Origin: Dermacentor variabilis
Taxonomy: Eukaryota > Arthropoda > Arachnida > Ixodida > Ixodidae
Assembly (NCBI RefSeq): GCF_050947875.1
Contig: NW_027460346.1
Span: forward strand, 2,546,000 to 2,609,999
Direction: 5' to 3'
Length of the DNA: 64,000 nucleotides
Shown piece after piece: positions 9,509 through 23,556 of the stretch. A model generated the notes under the pieces. It worked only from the letters and a program-made list of their open reading frames with translations. It was not told where the DNA came from and did not search any database. Every line of letters starts with the position of its first letter. Positions within the stretch are counted from its first letter, which is position 1. The position numbers and the translations under genes are program-made.

Positions 9509-12500
9509 CTGGGGAAATGCAGGCGATGCACGAACGTTTAAAGAGTTCAAATGCTTTCGTTTCGCACTCGGTTCGAGAGTTTCGATCACTTCGACCCGTC
9601 GACGAATATGCGATGCTATACCGCGGTTGTTGGAGCCTACCTGGTCCATGCGCGTGCACTCCATCGGCCGCCTCCAGTGCCCTTGTAAGTGTGGTGGCGT
9701 TTCACTTAATGCTCACTCAGAAGTTGGCCAGTAGTGCGTTGTCATACACAGATAACTTTCTTCCCCCCACGTTTCTTCCCCGCATTTTTTTCTTATTTAT
9801 ATAGCACTATTCAGCGTTAGCTTCGGTATTCGAAGCACGTATTTTTTAACAGTCGTATTAATTTGATTCGAACGTGCTCACCGCTGCCCTAAAACATTGT
9901 AACCTTAAACGGTAAAATGTGCGCACTAAATAAAGGCAAGAACCTCACCGGCTTGAGACAAAAATATACAGAAAGAGTGAACGAACATATACACACACAC
10001 ATTATGCGTAAAGGTAGCATCGATGTTCTCAAAACTTGCAGGGGTAATGTGCAGTTCAGCGCTAGGCGTAATGTTATACATGCTGTAACATGACGCCTAT
10101 GTAGCTATCGGCGCTGTCGCATCGTTGGCTCCTGTAAATTTGTTTTGATTGATGCAAATTTTAGCCTCACAGTACGTTAAGCTTAGCATTATTTCCGGCA
10201 TTGCTACCTACAAAAATAAAAATGTGCACGTTTGTAGAAATCGCTGCGTCTAGAGTGCACTAAGCAATGATTGATTTTTATGAGAGGAGATATATTTTAT
10301 TGTCGCAACACATTTCCAATTTAAAAGTAAAACTGCAAATTTTTGCAGTTTAAAGGAAACGAGCGCTCAAATAGCGATAGCGTTAGTTTGAACGTCTTGA
10401 GCCCTTTTAGCGACACCGAATTTTAACATGAGTCTGAGTAAAGCTTGCGGGAGTCAATAACTGCGGCGCCAGGTGCATGTTACAGCATGTACGACATGAC
10501 ACATGGCACGGACGTGTAAATTGATCGACGCTACTTTTTGGCCTGACGAGTACTTGCGATGGTGTAACACAGTAAGCCCGCGTTGCTCTTGTTATTTATA
10601 GCTATAAAAATTCGAAATTTCAAAATTGCGCGTATGACCTGCTGCGCGTTTAGGCAGCGGCCAGCAGGTTGCTAAAAGCCAACGCCAAGGGGTTGTTTGG
10701 GTTCTACCTTCTTTCTGGAGTTCCTTCACAAGGCTCAATCGGATCGGATGACCGTCTATGGTGTGGCACCCAGGCTTTTGAAGGGCTCGCTTGAGGTCGT
10801 CTGTAGAGTTGAAGCACAGTCTGGCGAAGCTGGGCGAAAGAAAGACACGAAGCGTCGCTTTAGCAGATATACCTAGCAAAAAAAGTTGCCACGTTTACGA
10901 AGCTCATAAGCCGAGCTGCCTGGCAATGGTGCGCGTACTGTCTAAACAATGCTTAGTTTGCTCTGTAATTGACGCGAGACTTCTCCAGAGGTTTACGTTT
11001 ACAGCTCTACATGGCACTGTAGCCTTGGACCTGCTCTTCCTGTAGACCGGTATGCATACCAGTTATATTCCTGAGAACCGAAGATAGCCGAACGACACAC
11101 GTTAACTTCCCCCGCACACATGCGCCCGCAATCCATATCGCTTAATCGATTATCTTATTTAAGCTAAAGTAACGATCGGAGAGATCATAGCAGAATTAAA
11201 CTACTGAACAGAGAAGGCTTGCAGGAAGCTGCATTTAATATGCGAACAGGTGTGATTGCGGGAAGAAATTTAACATCAAACTACACAAGCACTGTCGGGT
11301 GATTTCAGAGTTGAAGAAATGGTAAACTGGGGGGTGGGGGGCAGCAGTTTTACACATCAGCGCGCATCCTCGTGGAATCAAGCTATGACTCAATGCAGCC
11401 ATGGGATTGCATTAGGCAATATAACATGGAGAGATAAAGGACCGATAAAGAAACCAACAAATGCGCTCTACGCACCCCTCTAGCACGGTTGTTGTCGCGT
11501 TTGTTCGATTGCCCGTTGGAAGCGTTCCGTGTTTTTCAGCTGCCTGAACGACGTCCTTGCATGACACCGAGGCCACCGTACGCAACAGTGTTATGGCCAG
11601 TTTACATTAGCGGTAGCTAGGTGGCATTGCGGTGTCGCGTGCATCGTGTTTAATTTATTGCGAGCGCACGGAGACTGTAATTAGTGATCTTTCCAAGTAG
11701 AGTTGAGCAATCTGGGGTTACAAGCATGCAGAAGCGGCGCCGGTTTATTGGAGTTAAGTTACATATGCAAAACTTCCTTGACGAGAGTCACCTGCGCCAT
11801 GTGTTACTGGCCCTCTGGAATGACCCGGGGCGATATTTTCGATCACTTTCAGGGATACGATCACTTTCGCGAGGATCACACGTAGGGGCTGACAGCATTC
11901 TGCGGCTGACACGTCGAAGTAACGCTTAACTGATAAATGAAAAAAAAAATGATGCCGTGCTCTCACGCCGCCTAAGCAGCGGAGGAAACGGATTCGCATG
12001 TCGCAATTGCTTTGCGAGTTAATGAGCGCAAAGTAAAAACAACAACAACAACAACAACGAAAACGAACACTCGAAAACGCACCTTACAAGATACAATTCC
12101 TAGAAGAATAAAGCATTTGTCTCGTTACAATAACACCCTATGGCCAGCTCGCGCGGAAAGAGAAGGACGACGGGTCATCACCGATTGTTCCGTGGTTCTT
12201 TTGCTATTGCACGCAGAAGCGTAATTCGCCAGCGTGCATATAAAATGTTCCTATCTTAAGAGATCGTCCCTGGCCAGTCGCCTCCTCTAACGTTGCTCGT
12301 TGTCGCGACAGGCCGGTTTCTCTCCGAACCACTGCAGTGAAACGCATTGCGTGTCCACGCCTGGGCGATGGGGCTCGCATCGCTCACCCATGCTTGAGCA
12401 CTTGGACGCGAGAGCAAGGGAACTGCTGTTTGAGGCGGGCCACGGTGCAATTGACGGGCAGCCGGAACAGGTCGAGCATGTTGGCCAGCGTCGTCTGCTT

Positions 12501-15349
12501 GCGCGTGGTGCACTTCTCCACCCGCACGACCTTCCCCTTGCCGACCGCTTTCTCGATGACCTTCAGGTTGGCTGCAGCCGTCTCTGGGTCGGTGTACCGC
12601 ACAAACGCCTTCCTGCGGCGACCATCGAGACACGGCGAACGTGTTGACGCGCCACGCAGGAGACGATACGCTCCATTTGCGCCACCCCCGACCATCCGAG
12701 GCCGAACTTTTTTCGTTCGTAAGTGCTATTTGCCATCGGCTGGTTGCCTTCGCTCATAGTATGTCCAGCATCAGGACTGGCTGGAATTTGCTCTTAGGAG
12801 CAATTTTAGCGTAAGTACTTTTTTTGTGAATACACGCTCTGTGTCTTAAAGAGGGTGGTGCGGGAGAATGGAGGGCAGGAAGGTTGCGAAATGCTGAGTT
12901 CGGGTGAGCGCAGTGCGACCGCCTCAAATCGCGACAAACGCTGTCAAGAAGAAGAAGAGGGAACGCGACATGAGCATCTTTAAATGCTTACGAGAGTGCC
13001 CTTGGCCGTGAAGCTGGCGAACCTCGGGATGTTCCGTAGTTTTGAAATTTCCTGTAAATAGTTCAGAGGATTCTGTAATTGCGCCATGGCCACTAGTATA
13101 AACACACACTCAGGAGCAGAATCACGGCGCCGGTTCACGCGTATAGGACAGATTCCCGAATACCGCCCGTGTGCTGGTGGTTACCCCCCGAGGACAACCG
13201 TGTCACGGACGAACGAGCACCCGCCATGGTGGCGTACAGTGGCTATGGCATTGCGCTGCTAAGCTCGCGGTCGCGGGATCGAATCCCGGCCGCGGCGGCC
13301 GCATTTCACTGGGGGCGCTTCTCCAAGAAGCGGATCGTAAGCGAGAACGAGCCGCATACAAACGCCCAGTCACCGAATCGTTGGGGTCGTTAAAATCAAT
13401 AGCGAGTGCAGTGGTCTATGACAAACTATGCCTGCGAATAGAATGCTTTAGGCGTGCTCTTTGACATACACTTTGTGATAAAGCGGAAGCCCTATAATTG
13501 TGGGCGCGGACAGGGAGGACCAAACACTTATAACTATGCAGTGCCCGTATTTACGAACTATAGTTCGTGTACGCTAGAGCACTCCACAAGAATATGCAAC
13601 GGTGAATCACGAGAGCTTTTGGGAATTTGATCCTATCTTTCTTGACGCTGTCGTCCCTGCACTTATGCCAACATATCACTTTTTTTTTAATGGTTCTCGC
13701 AAGCACCATGCACCCGAACTATGTTCGCAGTGTCGAGTTCTCGAACCGGTTATTAGTCTGTTATTCTTAGTTCAACTGCGCAAGCAGGTCTGATGAACGC
13801 AGTCTCGAGTATGCCGCGAAACCAATTAAATATTACACTCAGCTGCAAATGGAGCTGCCAGGGCGCGTTGTCTACATGGAACGCGAGGTTTATGCAGGGC
13901 GTCCTAGCTAACTTTATCCAGAGTTTTAAAATGTGCAAATGCCACGTAGCTGGACAGAGCCAAGGTAATGTTTTCATTCGCTTGGAGATACTCAGATTAT
14001 CTTTTTTTTTGCATTCCGCCTAATTACGTAATTAGTCTTAATTATGTAATCAATTTCTCAAATATTATAAATTAGATGAAAAGTGTCGATGTAAAAATTG
14101 TAGAGTGACATGAAAAGCTCCCGATACAGCTTTCTGTTGCTCGAAACGTGCTACATAAGTGTTTTTCCAAGCGTGCGAGAAGCCCGCGATTACACGCTAA
14201 CTGCCTCGAGATGCCAGTCGCGCGGCAAAACGTGGCCCGTGTACTTTTGACAAACGGTGTACATAAAGCGTGCCAGCCGACTCACTTTCCTTTGAAGACA
14301 AGCTTGATGATGTCGCCAGAGAGTTCGGTGATGTCGACAGAACGTGCCGAGGGAGTCATGGTAATTGCCAGGCTGCAGCTGTCCCTCTTTTCTGTATCGG
14401 AACGGATGAAGGAAATGGCCGCGATCGCCACGTGAAATGCAGACACGCTAATGGGGCAGTCAAAACCACGGGGGCCGCCGAAGCGGCCGAGTTTACCGCA
14501 GTATCGCTACGGCACCGCCTCTGCAAGCTAGTGGGCCTCGGCTCTATCGCGCCGTTGCCGTATACCTTTTATGAGAACGACCGTATGCGCCACAACATCC
14601 ACATCCTATAAAGCCCATATGAAATCTACGACATGCTTATTTCTGTATTGGATTCCCTACCACCCACAATTTTTATCGGATTATGAGATATTGGGGTTTG
14701 TGTGGCACACTTTTTTTTTACAAAATTTTGTTATTACATAACCCATTTTATGGCCCAATGTCGTTACTTCGCAACTGCTGCAGCAAGGACATGGGACAAA
14801 GAGGACAGAGCTTTTAATGAATGAAAATACAGCCGCTACTCTGACAGTACACGTTATTATCGTAGTATATATGACAATTTGCTGGCAGAATGCAAGAACG
14901 CTTGTCTGCCGCATTTCGGATGACGGCAAAAAGAAAAAAAAAATTGGTCGCGGAAACTAATCCGGAAACGGCAACTATACGGTGTCCTTCATTAGCCCAC
15001 TGCGCAGTTTCGAATGTTAAACGCATCGCTAACGCTAATAGCACCACTATTCGATGCTCATTCTGCACTATCGAAGTTACTACAGTGCGTAAGAATAGGC
15101 AGCGAGCTAACGGGCGCTGCCTCGCAGTATAGGTGTTGCAGCGGCACTGCACAACAAATTGACACGAAACACACTCACCGTGACTGTCGATGTAGTGGTC
15201 TGGCACGTAATCTGCAAATGGGTTGGACAAACACCGCGAAGGACGAGAAAAGCTGGAGCCGCTTAGAACCACGTTTAAAGTACAGCAGGTGGAAATTTGG
15301 TCACGAGTGACAAATTGACCCAAACAAAAACGAAACAACAACAACAACA

Positions 15350-15385
<36 letters not shown>

Positions 15386-18300
15386 AACCTCGGCGACACT
15401 GTCATCCAACCTTTTGTTTCAAAGCTACAGTGGCGCCTTTTTCACCCGTAGGGCGAACCCAGTTTCTCTGGAAGGGGCCCTGAACCACACCTCGGGCTTG
15501 GGGAAAAAAAAACAGACCACGGCTAGCATACGCTGCTGCGGACACCTCAGCGAAATTTTGCAGTTGAGCCCGGCGCGCGTATCTCGCAGGCGGAGCGCGA
15601 AGTCACCTCTCTTTCTCAAACGCTCTCTTCAACAGAAGCCTGCTCCTCGCTCTCTTCTGGACGATTTATTTCGTCATAAAGCGGATTCACATACGCGGCT
15701 GCTATTGCTAAATAGCCGACATCAATCAAGTATGGTGTCTGGATCAGTGCGCCTCTTCCTACTATTACTGTGCGTTACTGTGCCCAGGCTGAAGTATAAT
15801 GGAAAATATGCCTTCAAGTTTCGAGAATTACTCACGCTCGACCGCGGCCGCCCGCGTAGGAACTATACTTTGACTACTCATCGGTGTCGTAGCCGTTGGG
15901 TCTCGCTAATTCCGACTAGTTTTGAACACTCAACCTGTACCTCGAACCACGCGAAATTTAAGACTGCATGCCCATGGTAGAGTGTATAAGCGCGACTGGA
16001 CGAGGACGAAGAAAGAAACAGATACACAGACACAGCGCATCACTGAAGTGAAGCGCTGTGTCTTCTCTCTGTAATGATCGAACAATGGACAGCGCATCAA
16101 TATGCGGAAGCTGGATGTGGCTACTATCCATCGGTCAAATTAGCGCAGGACAAAGCCGGCCCGTACCACGTAGCACAGCCAGACCGGAGCATATGAGCGC
16201 GCACTCTAGCCCTATCGTGCACAAAACAAACCAAGCGCAGCGTTTGCTTTGTCAGGGCCGCGATTTTGTAGCGATGCCTTTTACTGTTTGCCGTCTGCTA
16301 CGCAGCGTAGATACCGCGACCGCGGCTGAGCGTACTGCGGCTCGCTGAGGACAACCACGTTTGGCGCGTTTGACTATGTTCGGCGCGTCGTAGGCGCCTA
16401 AATAGGAAATGGTGGCGGCTACGTGAACATCAAAAATCAAATCTGAACTGCGCGACACGGTGACGTTCGTTAGGCGGAGCGTTGTGGGTACGCCCCACTG
16501 CACCGTAGCCTTCGCAGTGCAAGGCATTGAAGAAGGAGCGGAAGCACCGCGAAGAGCATGTTTGATTGCCATTAACTCAGCTTCTGATGAACCCACTGAA
16601 GTACTTCTTTGCGGCAAAATATTTCTTAAATGGCCCAATTTAACTTCAAATGAATTTCTCCACTTGATAAAAAGGTGACTCAGGGCCCCTCGATAGAGTC
16701 AGACTGTGGGTCCATATTCGTGCACCGTAAAATAATTTACACCCTTAAATCGTGTGTGAAAATTTGTGTACCGTGATAAGTCACCATTTTGCTTTTTCTT
16801 GGTCTCGCGTCGCTCTGGTCTCGCTTTCAGAAACGTGCTGAAGACAAGGGAGGGGCAGGTGACTTTGGATGAGGTCCACTCATTAAAAAAAAGAATACCG
16901 GGACAAAGACTGCTCTTCCCAGCAGTATGGCATAAACAGTGGTGTATTTATTTGCCCTTGCACCACAGCTCTCGGGGACCTCGCACATCCTCCTTCCTCG
17001 GTAAGTACATGGCCAGTATTTTTCTAACGTGCTGTAATATCCCTTGCGTTTTCGCACAATTAACCAAGGTCCGGGAACGAAGGTTGCCCCGTGGCAAACA
17101 ATGGGAGAACATGTCCCACAGAATGAACGCCTCGCAGAACTCAAGCCGGCACGCGGAACGAGTCAAGTTGGCACCACTGTATTTCAAACTACGTTTCACA
17201 GCATTATTTCAAATCGGATCACGGACCATACACGTTCCGATTCTATCATTGCACGACAAAGTTGGCCAAACCGGATGGGCGACGCTTACCCTCCAGCCTG
17301 AGATCCTCGGCATCATCAGCCTTGCGCCTGCTGCCCGACTGGGCCCACCTGCCGCTCCTCCTTGCAGTGGTCTCGCCTGCGCAACAAAACTAACAAATTC
17401 AACGAGGGACGGCGCATCGCAATGAAGAGCGTATGCAAAAGTCGTAAGCCAACACGAGCTGCAGCGCTCTTGTGGCCAGACCAAGCATCTGTTCCAGAGG
17501 TGGGAGAATACCAGCTTTTTTCGAACACGAATCGAATACGAACAGTAAGTATCGAATATCGCATCAAATATCTAATAGTCAAACGCAGACGCACGTATCT
17601 ACAGCAGCAATATTCATTTCATGCTGATTGGGTACCACGCGTGTATCGACTAGTGCGAAGAGTCAACCATCCATACAGAAAACTCCAAATCGCCCATAAC
17701 TCCCATATCCAGTAATCCGATATTAAACGTAGAATCCCATACGAAAACGCGCCTTTAATATACGTCATATGATGTTACTTGATGTAGTAGTTATGGGGAA
17801 TACGGGTGTTTTCTCAGTACTGATATCAGAGACGAAGGAACAGCTTTTAAACACAAGATCACTAATTCTCACTAAAAAAACACTACGCGAACAGCCTTTC
17901 AATATCTTTAGAGCCTGGTACAAAACAAGCTTTCCAAGGATCAATGGCTGCTGTACGACTAGCTTCCCAATTATGCTAAATAAATAGTCGCTGAAATAAA
18001 AAAAATTATGGGGTTTTACGTGCCAAAACCACTTTCTGATTATGAGGCACGCCGTAGTGGGGGACTCCGGAAATGTGGACCACCTGGGGTTCTTTATCGT
18101 GCACCTGAATCTTAAGTACACAGGGTGTTTTTGCCCCACCGAAATGCGGTCGCCTTGGCGAGGATTCGATCCCGCGACCTCGTGCTTAGCAGCCCAACAC
18201 CATAGCCACTAAGCAACCACGGCGGGTAGTCGCTGAAATAAGGTCAGCCGTAAACACATCTAAAACGACCTGTTGCAAGAAAAAAACATAACAGGTTGTA

Positions 18301-21300
18301 GCATAAAAGTTAAATCTGCTACACGACCAGATTGCCAAAAATTCTAAATATCGGATTACAAGCAAGATTTACAGGTTAAAGAATTCTGAGGTTTTACGTG
18401 CCAAAGCCACAATATGATTATGAGGCACGCCGTAGTGAGGGACTACGAATGAATTACGACCGCCCGGGGTTCTTTATCACGTATCCAATGCACGGCACAC
18501 GTAAAATCTGAGGTTGACATGTAGGCTTCAGCCGCAAAACCGAAAACGAAAGCTTGCACTGTCCATTTTGCTTCTCCGTTGCTTCGAAATTGTCGTTGTC
18601 CAACTTCTGAAAATATTGCAATACTTTGTTTAGTAGGCGCGGAACAGTAATAAGGCTGACAGTCGATTGTTGCGAACTGTACGATTATCCGAATATTCGA
18701 TAATACCTAATAGTTACTTTCCGAACACAAATATTTAGTGTGTAATGTGTTCGTTCAGTATTCGAAACTTTGAATATTCGCCCACCCCCAAGTTTCCCCT
18801 TGCGTGCGCGTCAAACGAATTTTCGTAACTGCGTGCGTCCAAAAGAATGCGGAGGCTCTGCTGAACAAAAGCGGAGAGCAATTTCTGAACCGCATTATAG
18901 GCGTTGTCGCGCGCTTAGGGTCTCACAATAATTTACTCCTGGGGGTTAGTTGGTCGATAGTTGAAACCGTTGCAGTGCAAATAAAAAATGGCTGTGGCAT
19001 AGCTAAGGTTAAGCCCAGGATGCGAAGCATACTAGCCTTGATTTTAGTTGTTGAACCACTGTTTAGCCTGGTGAACTGCTGTTGCTTGGCTACATTTGGT
19101 TCGGCTAGACGAAGAAACAACTCATGCAGGCGAGCGCACGAGCTGAGACCCGGCTATGTAGCTACGCGGCCGCAAGCGAGCGCACGAGTTGAGCCTCCGC
19201 TTTTGCAGCTGTTATGACGTCATATGGGAGCTACGCGGCCGCGCGTGGCGCAGCAAGGAAGAGCGTGGTTGTGCGGCTAGCATGCTTTGCATAAAAAAAG
19301 ATAACATAAGGCGGGACACCACGGGCGCTACGCGCAACACTTATTTATTACAATTCCTTTAAGAAAAAAGAAACTGCACAGAATAACGCGCATGCCCACA
19401 GGTTCATCACGGCAAAGAAACACCCAACAACCGAATCTCGCTTACGAATATATTATGCTTGGAGCCGTGATTGGGAGACATTTAAAGCGAGATGGGTCCT
19501 TTCATATCAAGAGGCCCGGACTGCGTCTATACAATACTGTGTGTCTATTTGAAAAGTAAAATTCTGCAATTTTTTTTTCTACGTAGTGATGAACCTGTAC
19601 GCATGCGTATATTTAAAATTTTCCCGGTCTTCTATAGGGGGCTGTAGTAAATCCTTTGCGAGCGTAGCGCCAGCGGTGTTCGGTCTTCTGGGGCCGAATT
19701 CACAAACCTTCTCTTTCGTAAGTGCTCCTTGCGACTGGCCTTCACAAAAGATAGTCCAGCATCAGGATTGGCTGCATTTAGCTCTTGCAAGCAATTATAG
19801 CGTAAAAGGCTTCTGTGAACACGCCCTTGTGCATCGTGCCACTTTGAACATATACGCTCTGTTGCTTTTTCAAGCGATCGGGACGTCAGCAGTATCCAGC
19901 AAGCGTTGTCCGCCGTCCCTATATATACACAGTGCGGGAGGCCGGCATTATTTCTTGCCAACTACTTTCGGTATAGAACTTGACCGTCACGGTGGCTCAG
20001 GGGCTACGCGTTGCGTTTCAGTAAACTTAAACTGATAACCTAAACGTATACGGGCGGTTTTAATCCCTGGCGTCGCACGCTTAAATCAGCGCTGCGAAGT
20101 AGGAGAGCGCTGGCCGAGGTGCGATGCCGCAAAGCATGCCCGAGAAACGGCGTAAGCGGCCACGACGCCGGTTCACCTGCGTTTGCATCGTTTCCCCGCA
20201 TTTCCTCGCTTTATCACACACGATACCAAGGCCTATGAATACAGGAGAGAGGCGGTCAACCCGTTCGATTGGTGAAGCACCGGAATGCCGTGAATCAAAC
20301 GTGGCAGCGCCAGGAGAAGGAATGGCCGCCACGATGTTGACATCGTGGCGGCGCATCAGGCTCAGCGTCAGGTGCAATGATTATGCCAAGTGCGTTTTCT
20401 TGTTAGTATTCGGCTTGTCATTGCAAACGTTTCAGGTTCTTCCTTGTGCCTAATAAATACTGTGATGTAGGAAGGGTGAAGTCGCCAAAGAAATATCGCA
20501 GTCGATTTTGACAGGCTCAGCGAGCAATGTGTGAGCTTCTTGTCTATCCATCTAAAAAAAAAAAAAATTCTACGCACAGATTAAAACCCAGCAGCCCGAA
20601 TTCGCGCCGTATAAATTCGCATAACGGTGCGTAAATGCGAGTTTTTCAGCGAGAAACAAATGGTGTGACGAGGGGAAGGAGGGGGTGGTACCAGTGCTCC
20701 CATCTATTGGCAGGCCGCATTATTCTGTATCCCGCAATCCTGCGCAGTGGAGCGCTTTGCTTTCAGATTCTGCGATGGCAAACTAAGTGCCGGAAGCGGA
20801 GTACTTCGCCTGCGCAGCATTGTAGCGAAGCACCGTCCGAAGAAGGATGCGCGCAGAAGCAGCGAGACTGACTGCCGGCTGCGACCACAGCTCGAACCGT
20901 CTCTACACTCGTCGCTCCTGGAACTTCGAAAGCGCTGCCAATATAGTTTATGTTCAGTAGCGTTTTGGAGCACCGAAGGAGACACCCAGGAAGTGCGAAA
21001 TAAGATCTGTGACGCCTTATGAATTGCGGCCACAACGAAAGCTTCTAATTCAAAAAATTCGACGCTCGTGATAGCGTTCGTAAGAGCTGATGCTAGCTGA
21101 CCATGATGCTGGACGCATATTTAGTAAAGGCGGCCGGTCAATCGCAAACAACACATAGAAGAACTTTTTTTAACATGGAACCTGGGGCGAAATTCACAAA
21201 GCTTTTCGTTTGTAAGGGCTGTTTTTCATTAGCTGATCGCTTTCGCTAATAATTTGGCAGAAATGCTTTTAGCGTAAGAATATGGGCCCCTGGTTTTGTT

Positions 21301-23493
21301 ACGAGGAGCCGCTCCCATCAGACAAGCACTACGAACGGCTGTTAATCGGCGTCACACTGGACCCACACGTGCTATAAGTCCAGCCATCGTTTAGGGCCCA
21401 GAAAGTCGCTTAATCCGCAAACTCTTCCCAACTTTTTTTCGCGGACGTGCGGAAGACCCGTGTGAATTGAGCGAGTTGAATGGGCCCTTATAGCTATCAA
21501 AGGACCATCTTCTCGCTGTCGGGAAGAACGGCGCGTTACGTGGTGTCACCTACCGGACATTTCCCCCAGTCAACGTTCCGTTGGCTTACCACATTACCAG
21601 CGGCGGGTGAAAAAAACCGACAGAATATCCCGACCGGCCTGGTGCGAACCGCCTCGAAGAGGAAACGAAGGCCTCTCACCTGATTTGTCCTCCTCCTTGT
21701 AATACACTTGGTCGTCTTCCTCCTCGGCATCCAAGATCTCCAGGTCAGCTGAACCGTCATCGTCGTCGTCATCGTCGTCGTCGTCGTCGTCGTCTTCCTC
21801 CTCGTCCTCTTCGTCCTCTTCGTCTTCCTCATCGTCCAGGTCTTCTTCGTCCTCAACTTCGTCGTCACATTCCATGGCTATGGAAAAAGGGAAAGCCATG
21901 GCGAAAAAAAAAATCAATCAATCAATCTAACAAACAAACAAACAAACAAACAAACAAACAAACAAACAAACAAACAAACAAACAAACAAACAAACAAACA
22001 AACGAATTTTACGCTATATTATAAGCGGCAGAATTAACTGTGCTGCAGGGGACACTTGGGCCGAAGCAACGTAGGTTTTTGACGAGTCGTGAAAAGATGG
22101 TGCTTATGGGAACACGCGTACAGGAACACCCTTATGGGAACACGCTTATCGAAAGGCTTATGCTCCCCGTACAACTATTGCATTCCTTAATTCACCGACT
22201 TTCATAGCTAACAAACTCGAGGACTCGCGGGCGGTTGCGGCCATCGGATTTTCCGTAGGCTGAAAGGGCGAGAAATATGTCGCCGAGGGAAGAACGCCTT
22301 CCCGGCTATCAATGTCGGTGCTTGTGCGAATTGTGAGAAGGAGCTGTGCATTCACTTATGGTAAAGGAAAAAGCGAGCGGGGAAGGGCGCGGCTGAGGAT
22401 ATCGCTTGAGACAAGGCTCACCTGCGTATGAGGCTGCCTGCTTGGAACGCTTTGCTGTCGGGACGTCACCTACAACGAGGACAGAGAGAATGATTAGGCC
22501 GTGAGAAGCTAAGCCGCACTGATGGGCAGCGGTGCATTTTCATCGAGCAGCGCGTAACAGGCGCCCTATACTATAACCGACAAACGACACAAAATGAGCC
22601 GGTAACTTCAAAAACTTTATCTCGCCTGGAAAATAATTTCTATATACAACTCGCGGCTCACACGCTGCGAGTGGCGACGTCAGGCGCGAAGGCATGCATC
22701 GGGATCACATCTAAAGACGTGCTTTGAATACGGCCGCGCTAAGCGTCGGCCGCGAATTCCCTGCCTATTGAGCTCTCGCTTCGCGGCACGACACAATGCG
22801 GCTGAAATCGTGCAGGCCTGCTGCGTAAGAGGTGTGCGACTTGGACCTCTACTTGAACCGCGACAAAATTTTGAGCAAAACGTTGCCCGCGAAGTTGCGC
22901 CTGGCTGGAAACGCGAAGTACTTTCTATGGCGTAACTGTTTGACGTGCCGAGCACAGTACAGAACCTGCAACGCGATACTTGGCCATTCATGCGCAGCCA
23001 TTCTGACGGAGACCTTTGCACTTGTAATTTTTCCCCCCCATGCACAATCGGTATCTTAGACGCGCCTACTGCGCTTCCTTGTTAGGAACACTGAACAATG
23101 GCGACGGGGTACGGCGCATGCATAAACTTCATCGCCATTGCCGTGTTTGAGAGCGGTCTAAGAGCTAATGGCTATTGACCATCACCTCGAGTTCAGTTTA
23201 GGCGCATCGAGGAAGGTTCACGTCCGGTTTCTAATGTCGAACTCTCGCGGTCCAAATTTTGCGGCACGCTATTCGGAATCACTGCCCCTCACTAGTGTCG
23301 CGTAGCTGAACGAGGTGGCGAACTGATCAAGCACGAACTACTCGGATGATGCACCTCTGTAGAAGCAGCAATAGCTCTAAAGTTTGCGTGGTTACATGTT
23401 CCGTTCATTGAACCTAAGCGACCGCGCGTTTCAGCATTGCGTGAAGTAAACAAAGGTAGAAAATTATAAAGAACGAAGGAAGGAAGAGGGAAA

Positions 23494-23556
<63 letters not shown>

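Larger units (their letters stand above)
17494..18792. mobile_element. hAT-like non-autonomous element with nested SINEs
   Basis: The left end cagaggtgggagaatac (17495-17511) pairs with the right end gaatattcgcccaccccc (about 18772-18790): both share GTGGGmGAATA when read inward. hAT elements typically begin CAGAGGTGGGC. Subterminal ttcgaatattcg-like motifs recur near both ends. There is no transposase frame. Two SINEs (18000-18226 and 18382-18501) sit inside, so this is a layered insertion. An 8-bp duplication could not be confirmed. Confidence 0.5.

Noticed and set aside
8933..9664. 243-codon Ala-rich minus-strand frame
   Set aside because: It overlaps exon 7 in another frame. The RGG frame has a matched acceptor phase, RGG repeats and a stop followed by AATAAA.
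12992..13051. The 60-nt segment as a constitutive exon, read EISKLRNIP...
   Set aside because: That frame does not fit the phase of exon 4, and direct joining of exons 4 and 5 restores a perfect RNP1. It is kept only as a possible cassette exon.
15297..15980. 227-codon poly-Asn frame on the plus strand
   Set aside because: It is created by the (CAA)n tract in an intron; no domain follows.
16252..16638. RNase H-like SSEAELMAIKHALR on the minus strand
   Set aside because: Only one short block resembles RNase H, without the other catalytic residues or RT nearby. Too weak to call.
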